Shown: positions 33,696 to 44,001, numbered from the stretch's first letter. The stretch is 64,000 nt of DNA from Brenneria roseae subsp. roseae (GCF_003115845.1 NZ_KZ819035.1:62001-126000), one strand, 5' to 3'. The notes: generated from the sequence alone by a model not told the origin. Numbers and translations: made by a program.

Positions 33696-34314
33696 TACGT
33701 TCGCGGCGTCACCGCAGAACCAGCCTTGCCGGTGAATAGCGGGATGCATTAAATAATTTTAGCGGAAAGATATTATTATTGGCGGCTAAATTTGATTAAT
33801 TCATTATCTCTCTGCGAACATTGTTGAGGCTTATTTGGCTGACAAAAAGGCCCAGGTATTCATCTTATTAAAATAGCCATTGATGATGCATAAAAATCGA
33901 ATTTTAATATCTGTATGATATTTATGTAGAATGAATTGGATAAATATGGATTAGAAAAAGGGTGTGAAAGCTGAATATTTACTATTGGTGAGGAATAAAG
34001 AGATAAGCACTCTGGCAATGCAGTTGTAGAATAATATACACAGATATATATTCTTTATGGGTATAAGAAAAAATTCCTTTATTGCACAATTATCAATAAT
34101 GCTCCGTGATTGAGATACCGATTATTCTCAATTTATGACACATTATGGGGCTTGCTCTATCAATGAGATTGTCATGCGTCGCCGATATTATTTTCGGCAT
34201 GGAGTGTGACTATCACTTAAAGTTATTGGTGGGTAAAGGTTGAAATGTGCTGATTAATCAATCCTTTTTCTGCTGGATATCGTGTGTTAATTGATTCTGA
34301 GATGGATAAAAGAA
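33696..34314. other. AT-rich intergenic region with several inverted repeats
   Basis: About 620 bases with no gene that I can support. It holds inverted repeats ATTGAGA...TCTCAAT (34109-34132), CAATGAGATTG near 34161, GCCGA...TCGGC (34181-34198) and TGATTAATCA near 34250. These are candidate operators for the downstream sugar kinase. No convincing promoter hexamers were fixed by eye. Confidence 0.4.
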
Positions 34315-35337
34315 ATGAAAGTGTTAACTTTTGGAGAAATGATGCTGCGATTGAAGCCTCTCGGTAACAATCGCATTATTCAGTCTGATGTTCTTGAAGC
34401 TGCATATGGCGGCGCAGAAGCCAATGTTGCCGTGTCATTGTCGCTGCTGGGTAATAAGGCGGCATATCTTACCAAGCTGCCGGATAATTTGTTGGGTGAA
34501 ACCGCGCTTTCCACGCTACGAAAATATGGCGTCGACACGACAAAAGTGTTGCGCGGTGGCAACCGTTTGGGGATCTACTTTTTCGAGAAAGGGGCCAGCG
34601 TACGTTCAACCAATGTCGTTTACGATCGTGCCGGCAGTGCTTTCGCGCAGGCCAAACAAACGGAGTTTGACTGGGAAGTTATTTTCAGGGATGTCGATTA
34701 CTTCTATTTTTCCGGTATCACGCCTGCCATTTCAACTGAGCTGGAACAGGCCGTGACGGCGGCTTGCGTCTATTGTCAGCAACACAATATCCCTGTTGTC
34801 TGCGATATGAATTATCGTGGCAAGATGTGGTCGCCGGAAAAAGCGCAAGTCGTCATGTCCAAATTGATGAACTACGTGACGATCTGTATCGCCAATGATG
34901 AAGATTTTGAAGCGACGCTGGGCATTAAAGCATTTGATGGCGATATGTCTCGCGGTATCGATCAGATCGATGCCTTCAAAGAAGGCATGCTGGAAGTTAC
35001 CCGCCGATATCCAGGATGTCAGGTTGTTGCCAGTGTCCTGCGTAATATCCAGTCTGTAGAAGACAGCCAATGGATGGGGCTTTTGCTGAACCAAGGCAAA
35101 TTCCATGAAACCAACCGCTATAAAGTGCATGTAATGGAAGGGGTTGCGGCGGGCGATGCTTTTGGTGCCGGGTTGATGCATGGTCTGCTGCATCGATTTG
35201 ATGAGCAAGAATGGATTGAATTTGCCATCGCCGCCAGCGTGTTGAAACTAACCATCAGCGGTGATTTGAATCTCGTTCAGGAATCGGAGATTCGTTCGGT
35301 CATGAAGAAAGGCGGCGGTGCGAGCCTTAGCCGCTAA
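34315..35337 (+). CDS. PfkB-family sugar kinase, 2-keto-3-deoxygluconate kinase-like
   Basis: Phosphorylates a sugar acid or sugar with ATP. 340 residues with the PfkB substrate signature YGGAEANVAVSLSLLGNKAA near residues 31-50 and the C-terminal catalytic motif GVAAGDAFGAGLMHGL near 275-290, where the Asp is the base. The start LTFGEMMLRLKPLGNNRI resembles KdgK-type kinases. It is longer than the ~310-residue pectinolysis KdgK, so it may be a second KDG kinase or act on a related acid. ATG 34315 is preferred over an upstream TTG. Monocistronic with a strong terminator. Confidence 0.78.
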   Translation: MKVLTFGEMMLRLKPLGNNRIIQSDVLEAAYGGAEANVAVSLSLLGNKAAYLTKLPDNLLGETALSTLRKYGVDTTKVLRGGNRLGIYFFEKGASVRSTNVVYDRAGSAFAQAKQTEFDWEVIFRDVDYFYFSGITPAISTELEQAVTAACVYCQQHNIPVVCDMNYRGKMWSPEKAQVVMSKLMNYVTICIANDEDFEATLGIKAFDGDMSRGIDQIDAFKEGMLEVTRRYPGCQVVASVLRNIQSVEDSQWMGLLLNQGKFHETNRYKVHVMEGVAAGDAFGAGLMHGLLHRFDEQEWIEFAIAASVLKLTISGDLNLVQESEIRSVMKKGGGASLSR

Positions 35338-35352
35338 GCGCCTTGTCAAATT

Positions 35353-35402
35353 GCCAAATCCATCGGTTCGGTCAGTTTCGAGCGATGTGATTTGGCTTTT
35401 TT
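35353..35402 (+). terminator. Rho-independent terminator after the sugar kinase
   Basis: GCCAAATC-CATCG (35353-35365) pairs with CGATG-T-GATTTGGC (35383-35396), followed by six T. Confidence 0.8.
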
Positions 35403-35735
35403 ATGTTTTTCTCGCGTATATCTTCCGTACCCACGGGTCTGCGTTTTCAGTGAAACGCAATGTATTCATGACGTAGTTAATGGGTAATGGTTCCTGATAT
35501 CGATAATTAGCCACGTGATGCTCAGTAACAAAAGCGGCAGTATTACCGTATGGCGCAAAAAGAGTCCGACAGTGAATACGTTCCAGATATCAATGTTGTT
35601 TTACATCCGCCTGATTAACCTTACCTGATGATGACAATACTATACATTTTTCTTGTTATATTTCTTCCATCCCTTGTAATACATCACACCCCTGTGAATG
35701 TTGTGTTAACCATCCCTGTCATTAGAATGACTTTT

Positions 35736-35759
35736 CCCGCCTCATGCGGGATTTTTTTT
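35736..35759 (+). terminator. Orphan Rho-independent terminator, possible small-RNA end
   Basis: CCCGC-CTCAT-GCGGG-A followed by eight T. No coding gene ends just upstream on this strand: the kinase already has its own terminator 340 bases earlier. It may end a small RNA transcribed from about 35640. A TATACAT sequence lies at 35641. Confidence 0.6.
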
Positions 35760-35811
35760 GCCTGAAATAGCGAGGATAACCGGTAAATTGTCAATGAATC
35801 GTCATGTCAGT

Positions 35812-35829
35812 CATATATTGTAATATATG
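35812..35829. repeat. Palindrome CATATATT-GT-AATATATG
   Basis: Perfect 8-base arms with a 2-base centre, in non-coding DNA between the orphan terminator and marC. It could be an operator or a small hairpin; no adjacent gene start explains it. Confidence 0.5.
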
Positions 35830-35916
35830 CTGCATCTTTCATGATAAGAAATAATAATCGCTGAGGATTGTTATTCCCCCTGCCAGGTTTATACCTGCCA
35901 CGGTTAAATCTATTGA

Positions 35917-35934
35917 TGTGGTGATATCACCACA
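35917..35934. repeat. Perfect 18-bp palindrome beyond the marC stop
   Basis: TGTGGTGATATCACCACA, just past the 3' end of marC. It lacks a U-run in the marC direction. It could be an mRNA 3'-end hairpin or a protein-binding site. Confidence 0.5.
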
Positions 35935-35958
35935 ACTCAAGCTTAATGATAGTTTCTC

Positions 35959-36633
35959 TTAATGATAGTTTTTCACGATCTCTAATGTGCCATTAATGAC
36001 GAATTGAACGCCCATGCACACCAGCAGAAAGCCCATCAGGCGGGAAATTGCCTCAATGCCGCCTTTCCCGACCAGTTTAATAATCAGATGAGAACTCTTC
36101 AGTGTCAGCCACAGAATAAAACTCACCAGCATAAAGGTCAGTATGGGCGCTACCGTAACCACCCATGGCGTAACATCAACACCACTTTTGATTTGTGAGG
36201 CGGTACTGATGATGAGTGCAATTGTCCCTGGGCCAGCGGTACTGGGCATTGCCAACGGGACGAAGGCAATATTGACCGTATTGGTCACGCGGCTGTTATT
36301 AATTTCATCCACTTTGCTTTTGACTTCGGGAATATGCTCAGGTTTTTGCTGGGGGAAAAGCATGCGAAAGCCGATAAATACCACGATTAACCCACCGGCA
36401 ATGCGTAAGCCGGGAATCGAAATACCGAAGGTGTTCATGACTAACTGACCACCATAAAATGCGACGGTCATAATGATGAAAACGTATAACGAAGTCTGAA
36501 ATATTTGTCGGTTCTTTTCGCCCTGACTCATATCTCCGCTCAGTCCCAGAAATACGGCGATGGTCGTGAGGGGATTAGCGAGAGGTAAAATAAGGACTAA
36601 GCCAACGCCGATAGTTTGAATCAATTCCAGCAT
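35959..36633 (-). CDS. marC: MarC-family integral membrane protein
   Basis: 224 residues with six hydrophobic helices. It aligns along its length with E. coli MarC (221): [74 protein letters not shown], and [20 protein letters not shown] at the C-terminus. Inner membrane. Despite the name it does not confer multiple antibiotic resistance in E. coli and its function remains unclear. No marRAB operon is adjacent, unlike E. coli. Confidence 0.9.
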   Translation of the reverse strand: MLELIQTIGVGLVLILPLANPLTTIAVFLGLSGDMSQGEKNRQIFQTSLYVFIIMTVAFYGGQLVMNTFGISIPGLRIAGGLIVVFIGFRMLFPQQKPEHIPEVKSKVDEINNSRVTNTVNIAFVPLAMPSTAGPGTIALIISTASQIKSGVDVTPWVVTVAPILTFMLVSFILWLTLKSSHLIIKLVGKGGIEAISRLMGFLLVCMGVQFVINGTLEIVKNYH

Positions 36634-36717
36634 TTAATCTCCAGTGAACGATAATATGCGGTGTAACGCTAAATTATGCCTGTTTGTGCGGGAAATGCAG
36701 CACTCGTGCCTGCCTAT

Positions 36718-37209
36718 TCAACTGGCACTGTCATTTTCAGCCAGACTTTTGAAACGCTGTAACGTTTTTGTCAGCATATCCTTGGATAAAATATCGAACA
36801 TCTGGCTGATTTTTTTTCCCAATAAACCGCCGGGGGGATCGAAGCGGATCATCAGGGTCACTTCGGTGCCTGTTCCTGATGGCGCGGGCCTGAACGACAG
36901 TCGACCTTCGTTAGGAATTCGAGCGCCTTCGAGGGAGCGCCAGTGAATATATTCACCGGTTTTTTCATCGATGATTCGAGCCTGCCACTCAATGAGGGCG
37001 CCGAACGGTGTGTTAACGCGCCACCGTGAATCGGTGTGATTGAGAATGTCGATAGTCGCAAAATGATTCATCAGGACCGGCAGCGTTTCTGGTTTACGCC
37101 AGAGAGCAAACAGAGTCTCCGCCGGCCGATCAATCGTGATGCTGCTGCGAATTTCATCTGAATCTTTCTCACTTTTGATTCCAATATTCTTCAAAAAAGA
37201 GGGGCGCAC
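36718..37209 (-). CDS. SRPBCC-fold protein (polyketide cyclase/START-like)
   Basis: 163 residues. The pattern IRSSITIDRPAETLFALWRK, then PETLPVLMNHF, the strand WRVNTPFGALIEWQARIIDE, GEYIHWRSLEG and a C-terminal helix MLTKTLQRFKSLAE is that of SRPBCC (Bet v 1-like) ligand-binding proteins annotated cyclase/dehydrase. Cytoplasmic, with no obvious catalytic residues; the ligand is unknown. It is transcribed away from pncC and not operonic with marC. Confidence 0.75.
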   Translation of the reverse strand: MRPSFLKNIGIKSEKDSDEIRSSITIDRPAETLFALWRKPETLPVLMNHFATIDILNHTDSRWRVNTPFGALIEWQARIIDEKTGEYIHWRSLEGARIPNEGRLSFRPAPSGTGTEVTLMIRFDPPGGLLGKKISQMFDILSKDMLTKTLQRFKSLAENDSAS

Positions 37210-37469
37210 CAGAAATTCTCCCTATGGATTCTCAGCCCGGAAGGGCGTCTTTAGGGCATTTTGACTGATATTGACGGTGAAGCAAAGCCAGAAGATCTAT
37301 CTTCTCGCTTCTCTTCATGCTCATTTGGAACTGCCTCCTGCGGCGAACATAATTTTATGTACCGCAGTATTTTCCTTTGCGGTACGTTTCGCACATCAGA
37401 TGACAAAACCGCTTTTATAAGGAAAAGTGTTACCCTAAATCTATTCCCCCTTATTAAGATGATACGGCA

Positions 37470-37964
37470 ATGACGGAAACTGACATTTCACGGTTAAGCG
37501 GTCTGGTTGGCGATCGCCTCAAAGCAAGTGGTGCAAAGGTAACCTGTGCGGAATCTTGTACTGGCGGGTGGCTGGCGAAAGTTATCACTGATGTCGCCGG
37601 CAGCTCTGGCTGGTTCGATTATGGTTTTGTGACATACAGTAATCAGGCCAAGCAGGATTTGGTTCACGTTAATGAAGGCACGCTTTCCCGGCATGGCGCG
37701 GTAAGCGCCGAAGTGGTTGGGGAAATGGCGGCGGGAGCGTTACGCGTGGCCGGGGCGGATTTTGCTGTCTCGGTCAGCGGTATTGCCGGCCCGGACGGCG
37801 GTTCTGATGAAAAGCCGGTCGGGACGGTCTGGTTTGGTTTTACCAATAAACAGGGACTCGCCTTTACCCGCAAAGTGTTATTCAGCGGAGACAGGAATGA
37901 GGTGCGCCTGCAATCGGTGCATTTTGCGTTACAAACGCTGTTGGACGAGTTTCTGCAAAAATAA
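37470..37964 (+). CDS. pncC: Nicotinamide-nucleotide amidase (CinA C-terminal family)
   Basis: Deamidates NMN to nicotinic acid mononucleotide in pyridine nucleotide recycling. 164 residues, equal to the stand-alone E. coli PncC (YgaD). Catalytic signature CAESCTGGWLAKVITDVAGSS near residues 26-46 (Ser-Thr-Gly), then FVTYSNQAKQDLV and VSVSGIAGPDGGSDEKPVGT. It lies immediately upstream of recA, as in E. coli, and transcription probably reads toward recA. Confidence 0.93.
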   Translation: MTETDISRLSGLVGDRLKASGAKVTCAESCTGGWLAKVITDVAGSSGWFDYGFVTYSNQAKQDLVHVNEGTLSRHGAVSAEVVGEMAAGALRVAGADFAVSVSGIAGPDGGSDEKPVGTVWFGFTNKQGLAFTRKVLFSGDRNEVRLQSVHFALQTLLDEFLQK

Positions 37965-37966
37965 TC

Positions 37967-37994
37967 TTGATGCTGTATGCGCATACAGTATAAT
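37967..37994 (+). promoter_or_regulatory. recA promoter with LexA (SOS) box
   Basis: -35 TTGATG (37967-37972), 16-base spacer, -10 TATAAT (37989-37994). The spacer is exactly the palindrome CTGTATGCGCATACAG (37973-37988), a perfect LexA site. LexA binding would block RNA polymerase until the SOS response. Confidence 0.92.
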
Positions 37995-38068
37995 GTCAGT
38001 AATTATTCGGCAATCCATGATTAAGCGACCGCGTAGAGACAGCTTTACGCCGCATGACAGGAGTAGAA

Positions 38069-39139
38069 ATGGCTATTGATGAGAACAAACAAAAGGCTCT
38101 GGCGGCAGCGCTGGGTCAGATTGAAAAACAGTTTGGTAAAGGTTCTATCATGCGTTTGGGCGAAGACCGCTCAATGGATGTTGAAACAATTTCTACCGGT
38201 TCTCTGTCTCTGGATATCGCCCTGGGTGCCGGTGGTTTGCCGATGGGCCGAATCGTCGAGATCTATGGCCCTGAGTCATCAGGTAAAACTACGCTGACTT
38301 TGCAGGTTATCGCTGCTGCTCAGCGCGAAGGTAAAACCTGTGCATTTATTGATGCCGAGCATGCGTTGGATCCGATTTACGCCAAAAAGCTTGGTGTTGA
38401 TATCGATAACCTATTGTGTTCTCAGCCGGATACAGGTGAGCAGGCGTTGGAAATTTGTGATGCGCTCACGCGTTCTGGCGCGGTAGACGTCATCATTGTC
38501 GACTCCGTTGCCGCCTTGACGCCCAAAGCGGAAATTGAAGGTGAAATCGGTGATTCGCACATGGGCCTTGCCGCTCGTATGATGAGTCAGGCAATGCGTA
38601 AGCTCGCGGGCAATCTGAAACAAGCGAATACGCTGCTGATTTTCATCAACCAGATTCGTATGAAGATTGGCGTCATGTTCGGCAACCCTGAAACCACAAC
38701 GGGCGGTAATGCATTGAAGTTCTATGCTTCCGTGCGTCTGGATATTCGCCGCATTGGTTCTATCAAAGAAGGCGAAGAAGTTGTTGGTAGCGAAACCCGT
38801 GTGAAAGTGGTCAAAAATAAAGTGGCGGCGCCTTTCAAGCAAGCCGAATTCCAGATCCTGTATGGTGAAGGGATCAACATTCATGGTGAACTGGTTGACC
38901 TGGGCGTTAAGCACAAACTGATTGAAAAAGCAGGTGCCTGGTACAGCTACAACGGTGAAAAAATCGGTCAGGGTAAAGCGAATGCCTGCAATTTCCTGAA
39001 AGAAAATCCTGCCATTGCCACCGAGCTGGATAAGAAACTGCGTGAAATGCTGTTGCACAAAGGTAATGAACTCTCCCCGGCAGCGGCAGGTGAAAGCTAC
39101 GATAAAGAAGTGGCGGGTGAAGGAAGCGAAGAGTTTTAA
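38069..39139 (+). CDS. recA: Recombinase RecA
   Basis: DNA strand-exchange ATPase and LexA co-protease. 356 residues, nearly identical to E. coli RecA through the core: Walker [10 protein letters not shown] near 66-74, [10 protein letters not shown] (Walker B), L2 loop [19 protein letters not shown]. The C-terminal ~30 residues diverge, as is usual. The start is ATG 38069 ([16 protein letters not shown]) with CAGGAG upstream. SOS-controlled by the LexA box at 37973. recX follows after 45 bases. Confidence 0.98.
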   Translation: MAIDENKQKALAAALGQIEKQFGKGSIMRLGEDRSMDVETISTGSLSLDIALGAGGLPMGRIVEIYGPESSGKTTLTLQVIAAAQREGKTCAFIDAEHALDPIYAKKLGVDIDNLLCSQPDTGEQALEICDALTRSGAVDVIIVDSVAALTPKAEIEGEIGDSHMGLAARMMSQAMRKLAGNLKQANTLLIFINQIRMKIGVMFGNPETTTGGNALKFYASVRLDIRRIGSIKEGEEVVGSETRVKVVKNKVAAPFKQAEFQILYGEGINIHGELVDLGVKHKLIEKAGAWYSYNGEKIGQGKANACNFLKENPAIATELDKKLREMLLHKGNELSPAAAGESYDKEVAGEGSEEF

Positions 39140-39184
39140 TGCGCGGACATTATGTATGGCATAACGTTGCTTACGGGTTTGTGA

Positions 39185-39673
39185 ATGAATAAACCATTAC
39201 GTTATGCGATGAACGTGCTTGCTGTTCGTGATTATAGTGAAGTAGAAATACGCCGCAAACTTGCGGCGTATTTACATCAATCAGAAACGACAGAAGCCGA
39301 TTTGGCTGATATAGCCAGAAGCGTTTCTGTTGAAGAAATTGAATCAGTCATTCTCTACTGTATCGAACATGGCTGGTTGGACGATGAACGTTTGGCTCGC
39401 CGTTATATCAGCAGCCGTAGCCGTAAAGGTTACGGTGCTCAGCGCATCAGGATTGAACTGGGCCAAAAGGGCATCGACAAAGAAACCATCGCCGTCGCGT
39501 TTAATGAATGTGATATTGACTGGTGTGAACTGGCAAAATCAGTAGCAGAACGTAAATTTGGGTATCCTCTGCCCGAAGAATGGAAAGAAAAAGTAAAACT
39601 GCAGCGATATTTGCTATATCGTGGTTTTTTCCATGAAGAAATCCAATCTGTTTATACGAATTTTTCAGATTGA
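39185..39673 (+). CDS. recX: Regulatory protein RecX
   Basis: Inhibits RecA filament extension. 162 residues (E. coli 166) with the three-helix repeats typical of RecX: LRYAMNVLAVRDYSEVEIRR, HGWLDDERLARRYISSR, GYGAQRIRIELGQKGID. It is co-directional with recA and probably expressed by read-through. The 137 bases to alaS hold no gene. Confidence 0.95.
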   Translation: MNKPLRYAMNVLAVRDYSEVEIRRKLAAYLHQSETTEADLADIARSVSVEEIESVILYCIEHGWLDDERLARRYISSRSRKGYGAQRIRIELGQKGIDKETIAVAFNECDIDWCELAKSVAERKFGYPLPEEWKEKVKLQRYLLYRGFFHEEIQSVYTNFSD

Positions 39674-39810
39674 TGCATACGGGATTTTACTTCCCATCGA
39701 AGAAAATTTATCTTATTCCCACTTTTTTGTTCGTGAGTTGCACGGTAGCGTCAGCATGCTGCACTAACCTTGCCCGCGATCTGTTCTTTTAGTTTGATTT
39801 CAGGACAATT

Positions 39811-42438
39811 ATGAGCAAGAGCACCGCTGAGATCCGTCAAGCGTTTCTCGATTTTTTCCACAGTAAGGGACACCAGGTTGTTGATAGCAGCTCCCTGGTA
39901 CCGAATAACGATCCAACGCTGTTATTTACCAACGCGGGTATGAACCAGTTCAAAGACGTGTTTCTGGGACTGGATAAACGTGGCTATCTGAGAGCGACGA
40001 CTTCGCAGCGCTGCGTACGTGCGGGTGGTAAACATAACGACTTGGAAAATGTTGGTTATACCGCGCGCCATCATACTTTCTTTGAAATGTTGGGTAATTT
40101 CAGCTTTGGCGATTACTTTAAGCAGGATGCAATCCATTTCGCATGGGAACTGCTGACGGCACCAGAGTGGTTTAACCTGCCGAAAGAGAAATTGTGGGTC
40201 ACGGTATACGCCACGGATGACGAAGCCTATAACATTTGGGCAAATGAAATCGGCATTCCTCATGAGCGCATCATTCGCATTGGCGATAACAAGGGCGAAC
40301 CCTATGCGTCAGATAATTTCTGGCAAATGGGTGACACCGGTCCTTGTGGTCCGTGTTCTGAAATTTTCTACGACCATGGCGACCATATCGCGGGGGGCCC
40401 GCCAGGAAGCCCTGATGAAGATGGCGATCGCTATATTGAGATCTGGAACCTGGTTTTCATGCAGTTTAACCGTCAGGCCGATGGTACTATGTTGCCGTTG
40501 CCTAAGCCGTCGGTTGATACCGGTATGGGACTAGAGCGTGTTTCCGCTGTACTGCAGCACGTAAATTCAAACTATGAGATCGATTTATTCAAAACGTTGA
40601 TTGCTGCTGCGGCTAAAGCCGTGGGGACCAACGATCTGGATAATAAATCGTTGCGCGTTATTGCCGATCACATTCGTTCCTGTGCTTTTCTGATCGCTGA
40701 TGGCGTAATGCCTTCCAATGAAAACCGTGGCTATGTCCTGCGCCGTATCATTCGTCGGGCGGTTCGACATGGTAATATGCTGGGCGCGACAGAGACATTT
40801 TTCTATAAACTGGTTGCTCCGCTGATCGACGTCATGGGCCCTGCGGCGACTGAACTGAAAAAACAGCAGGCAATGGTTGAACAAGCGCTCAAAACGGAAG
40901 AAGAGCAGTTTGCCCGCACGCTGGAACGTGGCTTATCGTTGCTGGATGAGGAAATCCAAAAGTTGTCTGGCGACACGTTGGACGGCGAAACCGCTTTCAA
41001 ACTCTATGATACCTATGGTTTTCCCATTGATTTAACGGCGGATGTATGCCGTGAGCGTGGGTTGAAAGTAGATGAAAAAGGATTTGATCAGGCCATGGAG
41101 GCACAGCGTCAGCGTGCGCGTGAAGCCAGTGGTTTTGGTGTTGACTACAACAACCTTGTCCGCGTAGATGCAACAACCCCATTCAGTGGTTACGAGCAGA
41201 CACGCCAGCAATCCACCGTTATCGCGCTTTATCATGATGGAAAAGCGGTAGAGCAGGTTGTGGCAGGCGAAGAAGCCGTCGTTATTCTGAATGAAACCCC
41301 TTTCTATGGTGAGTCGGGTGGACAGGTTGGCGACAAGGGTGAATTGAAAGGCGCTAACATTAGCTTTGTGGTGCAGGATACCCAAAAATATGGTCAGGCT
41401 ATCGGCCATATCGGCAAGCTGGCTCAGGGAACGCTGCGTGTTAATGATAACGTTGAAGCCGTTGTTGACAGTGCACGTCGCGACCGCATTCGTTTGAATC
41501 ACTCTGCGACCCACTTGCTGCATGCCGCGCTGCGTCAAGTATTGGGCGATCACGTTGCGCAGAAAGGTTCGCTGGTTAACGACATCTACCTGCGTTTCGA
41601 TTTCTCTCATACCGAGGCGATGAAACCAGAACAGGTTCGTCAGGTTGAAGATATCGTCAACGCACAGATTCGTCGTAACCTCGCGGTACAAACCGACGTT
41701 ATGGCGCTGGCTGATGCGAAAGAGAAGGGCGCGATGGCGCTTTTTGGCGAGAAGTATGACGACCATGTTCGCGTGTTAACCATGGGCGATTTCTCGATCG
41801 AATTGTGTGGCGGCACGCACGCCAGCCGTACAGGTGATATTGGTCTGTTCCAGATTGTTTCCGAATCAGGCACGGCCGCCGGCGTTCGTCGTATCGAAGC
41901 CGTGACGGGGGAAAATGCCTTGTCCTCGTTGCATCGTCAAAGCGATGTGTTGCAGGATATTGCACAGCTTCTGAAGGGTGATAGCAACAATCTGAGCGAT
42001 AAACTCCGTTCTGTACTTGAGCGTACTCGTACACTGGAAAAAGAGCTTCAACAACTGAAAGCTCAACAGGCTGCGCAGGAAAGTTCTTCTCTTTCTGGTA
42101 AAGCGAAGGATATCAACGGCGCTAAACTGCTGGTCACTCAGTTGGACAATGTGGAAGCCAAATTGCTCCGCACGATGGTGGATGACCTGAAAAATCAGTT
42201 AGGATCAGCCATCATAGTGCTGGCAACAACGGCTGAAGGTAAAGTCAGCCTGATCTCTGGTGTGACGAAGGATCTGACTGACCGTGTGAAAGCCGGTGAG
42301 TTAATTGGATTCGTTGCCCGGCAGGTTGGTGGTAAAGGCGGCGGTCGCCCAGATATGGCTCAGGCTGGTGGTACCGATGCGGCGGCGTTACCTGCTGCAT
42401 TAGCCAGTGTTGAATCCTGGGTCGCTGACAAGCTGTAA
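39811..42438 (+). CDS. alaS: Alanyl-tRNA synthetase
   Basis: Class II synthetase charging tRNA-Ala. 875 residues (E. coli 876). Catalytic domain at the start ([40 protein letters not shown]), the tRNA-recognition middle, an editing domain with zinc motif [13 protein letters not shown] and [17 protein letters not shown], and a C-terminal C-Ala domain ending [15 protein letters not shown]. It is followed by a possible terminator near 42461-42497 (AAAACGC...GCGTTTT). Confidence 0.97.
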   Translation: MSKSTAEIRQAFLDFFHSKGHQVVDSSSLVPNNDPTLLFTNAGMNQFKDVFLGLDKRGYLRATTSQRCVRAGGKHNDLENVGYTARHHTFFEMLGNFSFGDYFKQDAIHFAWELLTAPEWFNLPKEKLWVTVYATDDEAYNIWANEIGIPHERIIRIGDNKGEPYASDNFWQMGDTGPCGPCSEIFYDHGDHIAGGPPGSPDEDGDRYIEIWNLVFMQFNRQADGTMLPLPKPSVDTGMGLERVSAVLQHVNSNYEIDLFKTLIAAAAKAVGTNDLDNKSLRVIADHIRSCAFLIADGVMPSNENRGYVLRRIIRRAVRHGNMLGATETFFYKLVAPLIDVMGPAATELKKQQAMVEQALKTEEEQFARTLERGLSLLDEEIQKLSGDTLDGETAFKLYDTYGFPIDLTADVCRERGLKVDEKGFDQAMEAQRQRAREASGFGVDYNNLVRVDATTPFSGYEQTRQQSTVIALYHDGKAVEQVVAGEEAVVILNETPFYGESGGQVGDKGELKGANISFVVQDTQKYGQAIGHIGKLAQGTLRVNDNVEAVVDSARRDRIRLNHSATHLLHAALRQVLGDHVAQKGSLVNDIYLRFDFSHTEAMKPEQVRQVEDIVNAQIRRNLAVQTDVMALADAKEKGAMALFGEKYDDHVRVLTMGDFSIELCGGTHASRTGDIGLFQIVSESGTAAGVRRIEAVTGENALSSLHRQSDVLQDIAQLLKGDSNNLSDKLRSVLERTRTLEKELQQLKAQQAAQESSSLSGKAKDINGAKLLVTQLDNVEAKLLRTMVDDLKNQLGSAIIVLATTAEGKVSLISGVTKDLTDRVKAGELIGFVARQVGGKGGGRPDMAQAGGTDAAALPAALASVESWVADKL

Positions 42439-42758
42439 ATCAACATTCGTGTTGCCCAATAAAACGCTATGGCTGAATGAATTGGTTATGGCGTTTTGTC
42501 TTGCAGGAAAGGTATCCGGCAAGCAAGATGAACGGTGTGTCGCTTTTGGAAATCCTGAAGATGGATATGTTCAGCTGTCTTGTTGCGATAACAAAAGCAC
42601 AAGCTATTTATATCGACTAAACTAACAAGTAGCTACAAACTAGGAGTGTGATGGTGGGCGTTATACCATCGTCTAGGTTTACGTTTTCACGGTACATAAT
42701 GGATAGTGGCGGGGAGACAGAGAGACCGGACTCTTCATAATCTTTCAAGGAGCAAAGA

Positions 42759-42944
42759 ATGCTTATTTTGACTCGTCGAGTTGGCGAAACCCTCATGATC
42801 GGCGATGAGGTAACTGTTACCGTACTAGGGGTAAAAGGTAATCAGGTGCGTATTGGTGTTAATGCGCCTAAAGAGGTTTCTGTCCACCGAGAAGAGATCT
42901 ATCAACGAATTCAGGCAGAGAAATCTCAGCCGACTTCGTATTGA
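42759..42944 (+). CDS. csrA: Carbon storage regulator CsrA (RsmA)
   Basis: RNA-binding dimer that blocks ribosome sites carrying GGA motifs and controls metabolism, motility and, in soft-rot bacteria, exoenzyme production (there called RsmA). 61 residues, the E. coli length; [20 protein letters not shown] with the RNA-contact region [10 protein letters not shown] including Arg44. AAGGAG precedes the ATG. The 320 bases upstream of csrA hold no gene; they contain its promoters and a GATGGT...ACCATC hairpin near 42651. Confidence 0.96.
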   Translation: MLILTRRVGETLMIGDEVTVTVLGVKGNQVRIGVNAPKEVSVHREEIYQRIQAEKSQPTSY

Positions 42945-42952
42945 TTGGCAAT

Positions 42953-42985
42953 GCGTCTCGCTGAAACGAGACGCTATTGTTTTCC
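42953..42985 (+). terminator. Rho-independent terminator after csrA
   Basis: Perfect 8-bp stem GCGTCTCG/CGAGACGC (42953-42960, 42967-42974) with a CTGAAA loop, followed by TATTGTTTT. Confidence 0.8.
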
Positions 42986-43246
42986 CGTTTTTCCCTTCGT
43001 ATGCTTATCAACACGTTTTTCCTCCTTTGATTGATAATCTTTCCTCATCGCAGGATAAGCACCTGTTTTTCTGTTGATAAAATGCACTTTTTGTTGTGAA
43101 TTCGCCCGTCTTGGACGCGAATTGCGCAAACAAACATAAGTTGGGAAAAATTGTTTGACTTATAAGTCCGGGAAAGTAATATGTGCGCCACGCAGTGCCG
43201 GTGAGTACTAACAAGAAGTTCTTGGCAGTGATTACAGGTAATGCAT

Positions 43247-43339
43247 GGTGAGGTGGCCGAGAGGCTGAAGGCGCTCCCCTGCTAAGGGAGTATGCGGTCA
43301 AAAGCTGCATCGAGGGTTCGAATCCCTCCCTCACCGCCA
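43247..43339 (+). tRNA. serV: tRNA-Ser (anticodon GCT)
   Basis: A 93-base class II tRNA with the long variable arm (GTATGCGGTCAAAAGCTGCAT), acceptor GGTGAGG/CCTCACC, anticodon loop CTGCTAA and encoded CCA. As in E. coli it heads the serV-argVYZQ cluster after csrA. Seven bases separate it from the first tRNA-Arg. Confidence 0.96.
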
Positions 43340-43346
43340 TTTAATT

Positions 43347-43423
43347 GCATCCGTAGCTCAGCTGGATAGAGTACTCGGCTACGAACCGAGCGGTCGGAGG
43401 TTCGAATCCTCCCGGATGCACCA
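43347..43423 (+). tRNA. tRNA-Arg (anticodon ACG), copy 1
   Basis: A 77-base cloverleaf: acceptor GCATCCG/CGGATGC, anticodon stem CTCGG/CCGAG around CTACGAA (anticodon ACG, read as ICG), encoded CCA. First of three identical copies. Confidence 0.96.
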
Positions 43424-43556
43424 TGTTAAATTGGAATGGCAGTCATCCTGGTCTGATATAAATCGTTTTTTCCAAACGATGACCAGGGAGGATAACGTTG
43501 CTTCAGCAACGGCCCGAAGGGCGAGGCTTTGCCGAGTAATCCTCCCGGATGCACCA
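43424..43556 (+). repeat. Structured spacer repeat 1 ending in a tRNA-Arg 3'-end copy
   Basis: Consists of a hairpin CCTGGTC...GACCAGG with inner ATCGTTT/AAACGAT, then a GTTGC-TTCA-GCAAC hairpin, GCCC/GGGC and GGCTTTGCC mini-hairpins, and a final TCCTCCCGGATGCACCA. The last part duplicates the 3' end of the tRNA gene. Part of a threefold tandem arrangement. Confidence 0.85.
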
Positions 43557-43641
43557 TGCTAAATTGGAATGGCAAGTTTTAATCGGCATTCTGAATGTCG
43601 GCGGTGGAAAGCACCCACTACGTTATACAAAGATTACCAAT

Positions 43642-43718
43642 GCATCCGTAGCTCAGCTGGATAGAGTACTCGGCTACGAACCGAGCGGTCGGAGGTTCGA
43701 ATCCTCCCGGATGCACCA
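43642..43718 (+). tRNA. tRNA-Arg (anticodon ACG), copy 2
   Basis: Identical in sequence to copy 1. The 85 bases before it (43557-43641) are not repeated. Confidence 0.96.
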
Positions 43719-43853
43719 TATTGAATTAGAATAGCGGCAATCCTGGTCTGATATAACTCGGCGTTTCGCTAAACAAAGGCTAGGGAGGATAACGTTGCTT
43801 CAGCAACGGCCCGCAGGGCGAGGCTTTGCCGAGTCATCCTCCCGGATGCACCA
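43719..43853 (+). repeat. Structured spacer repeat 2 ending in a tRNA-Arg 3'-end copy
   Basis: Same layout as repeat 1. The first hairpin has diverged (TAACTCGGCGTTTCGC in the centre), while the GTTGCTTCAGCAAC, GCCCGCAGGGC and GGCTTTGCC elements and the terminal tRNA 3'-end copy are conserved. Confidence 0.85.
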
Positions 43854-43924
43854 TTCTGAATATTCTGCGTTATCTGGCTTAACAACCATTCGCTGATTCA
43901 CTAAAACAACATTTTTACTCTAAT

Positions 43925-44001
43925 GCATCCGTAGCTCAGCTGGATAGAGTACTCGGCTACGAACCGAGCGGTCGGAGGTTCGAATCCTCCCGGATGCACC
44001 A
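43925..44001 (+). tRNA. tRNA-Arg (anticodon ACG), copy 3
   Basis: Identical in sequence to copies 1 and 2. Confidence 0.96.

Noticed and set aside
33961..34310. KdgR-box (pectinolysis regulator) upstream of the KDG-kinase-like gene
   Set aside because: No stretch matched the KdgR consensus well enough by eye.
38411..39058. Long open frame (215 codons) antisense to recA
   Set aside because: Mirror of the recA coding pattern; no recognisable protein.
41032..41766. Long open frame (244 codons) antisense to alaS
   Set aside because: Lies fully inside a strongly conserved gene; composition follows from alaS codon use and no ribosome site was seen.
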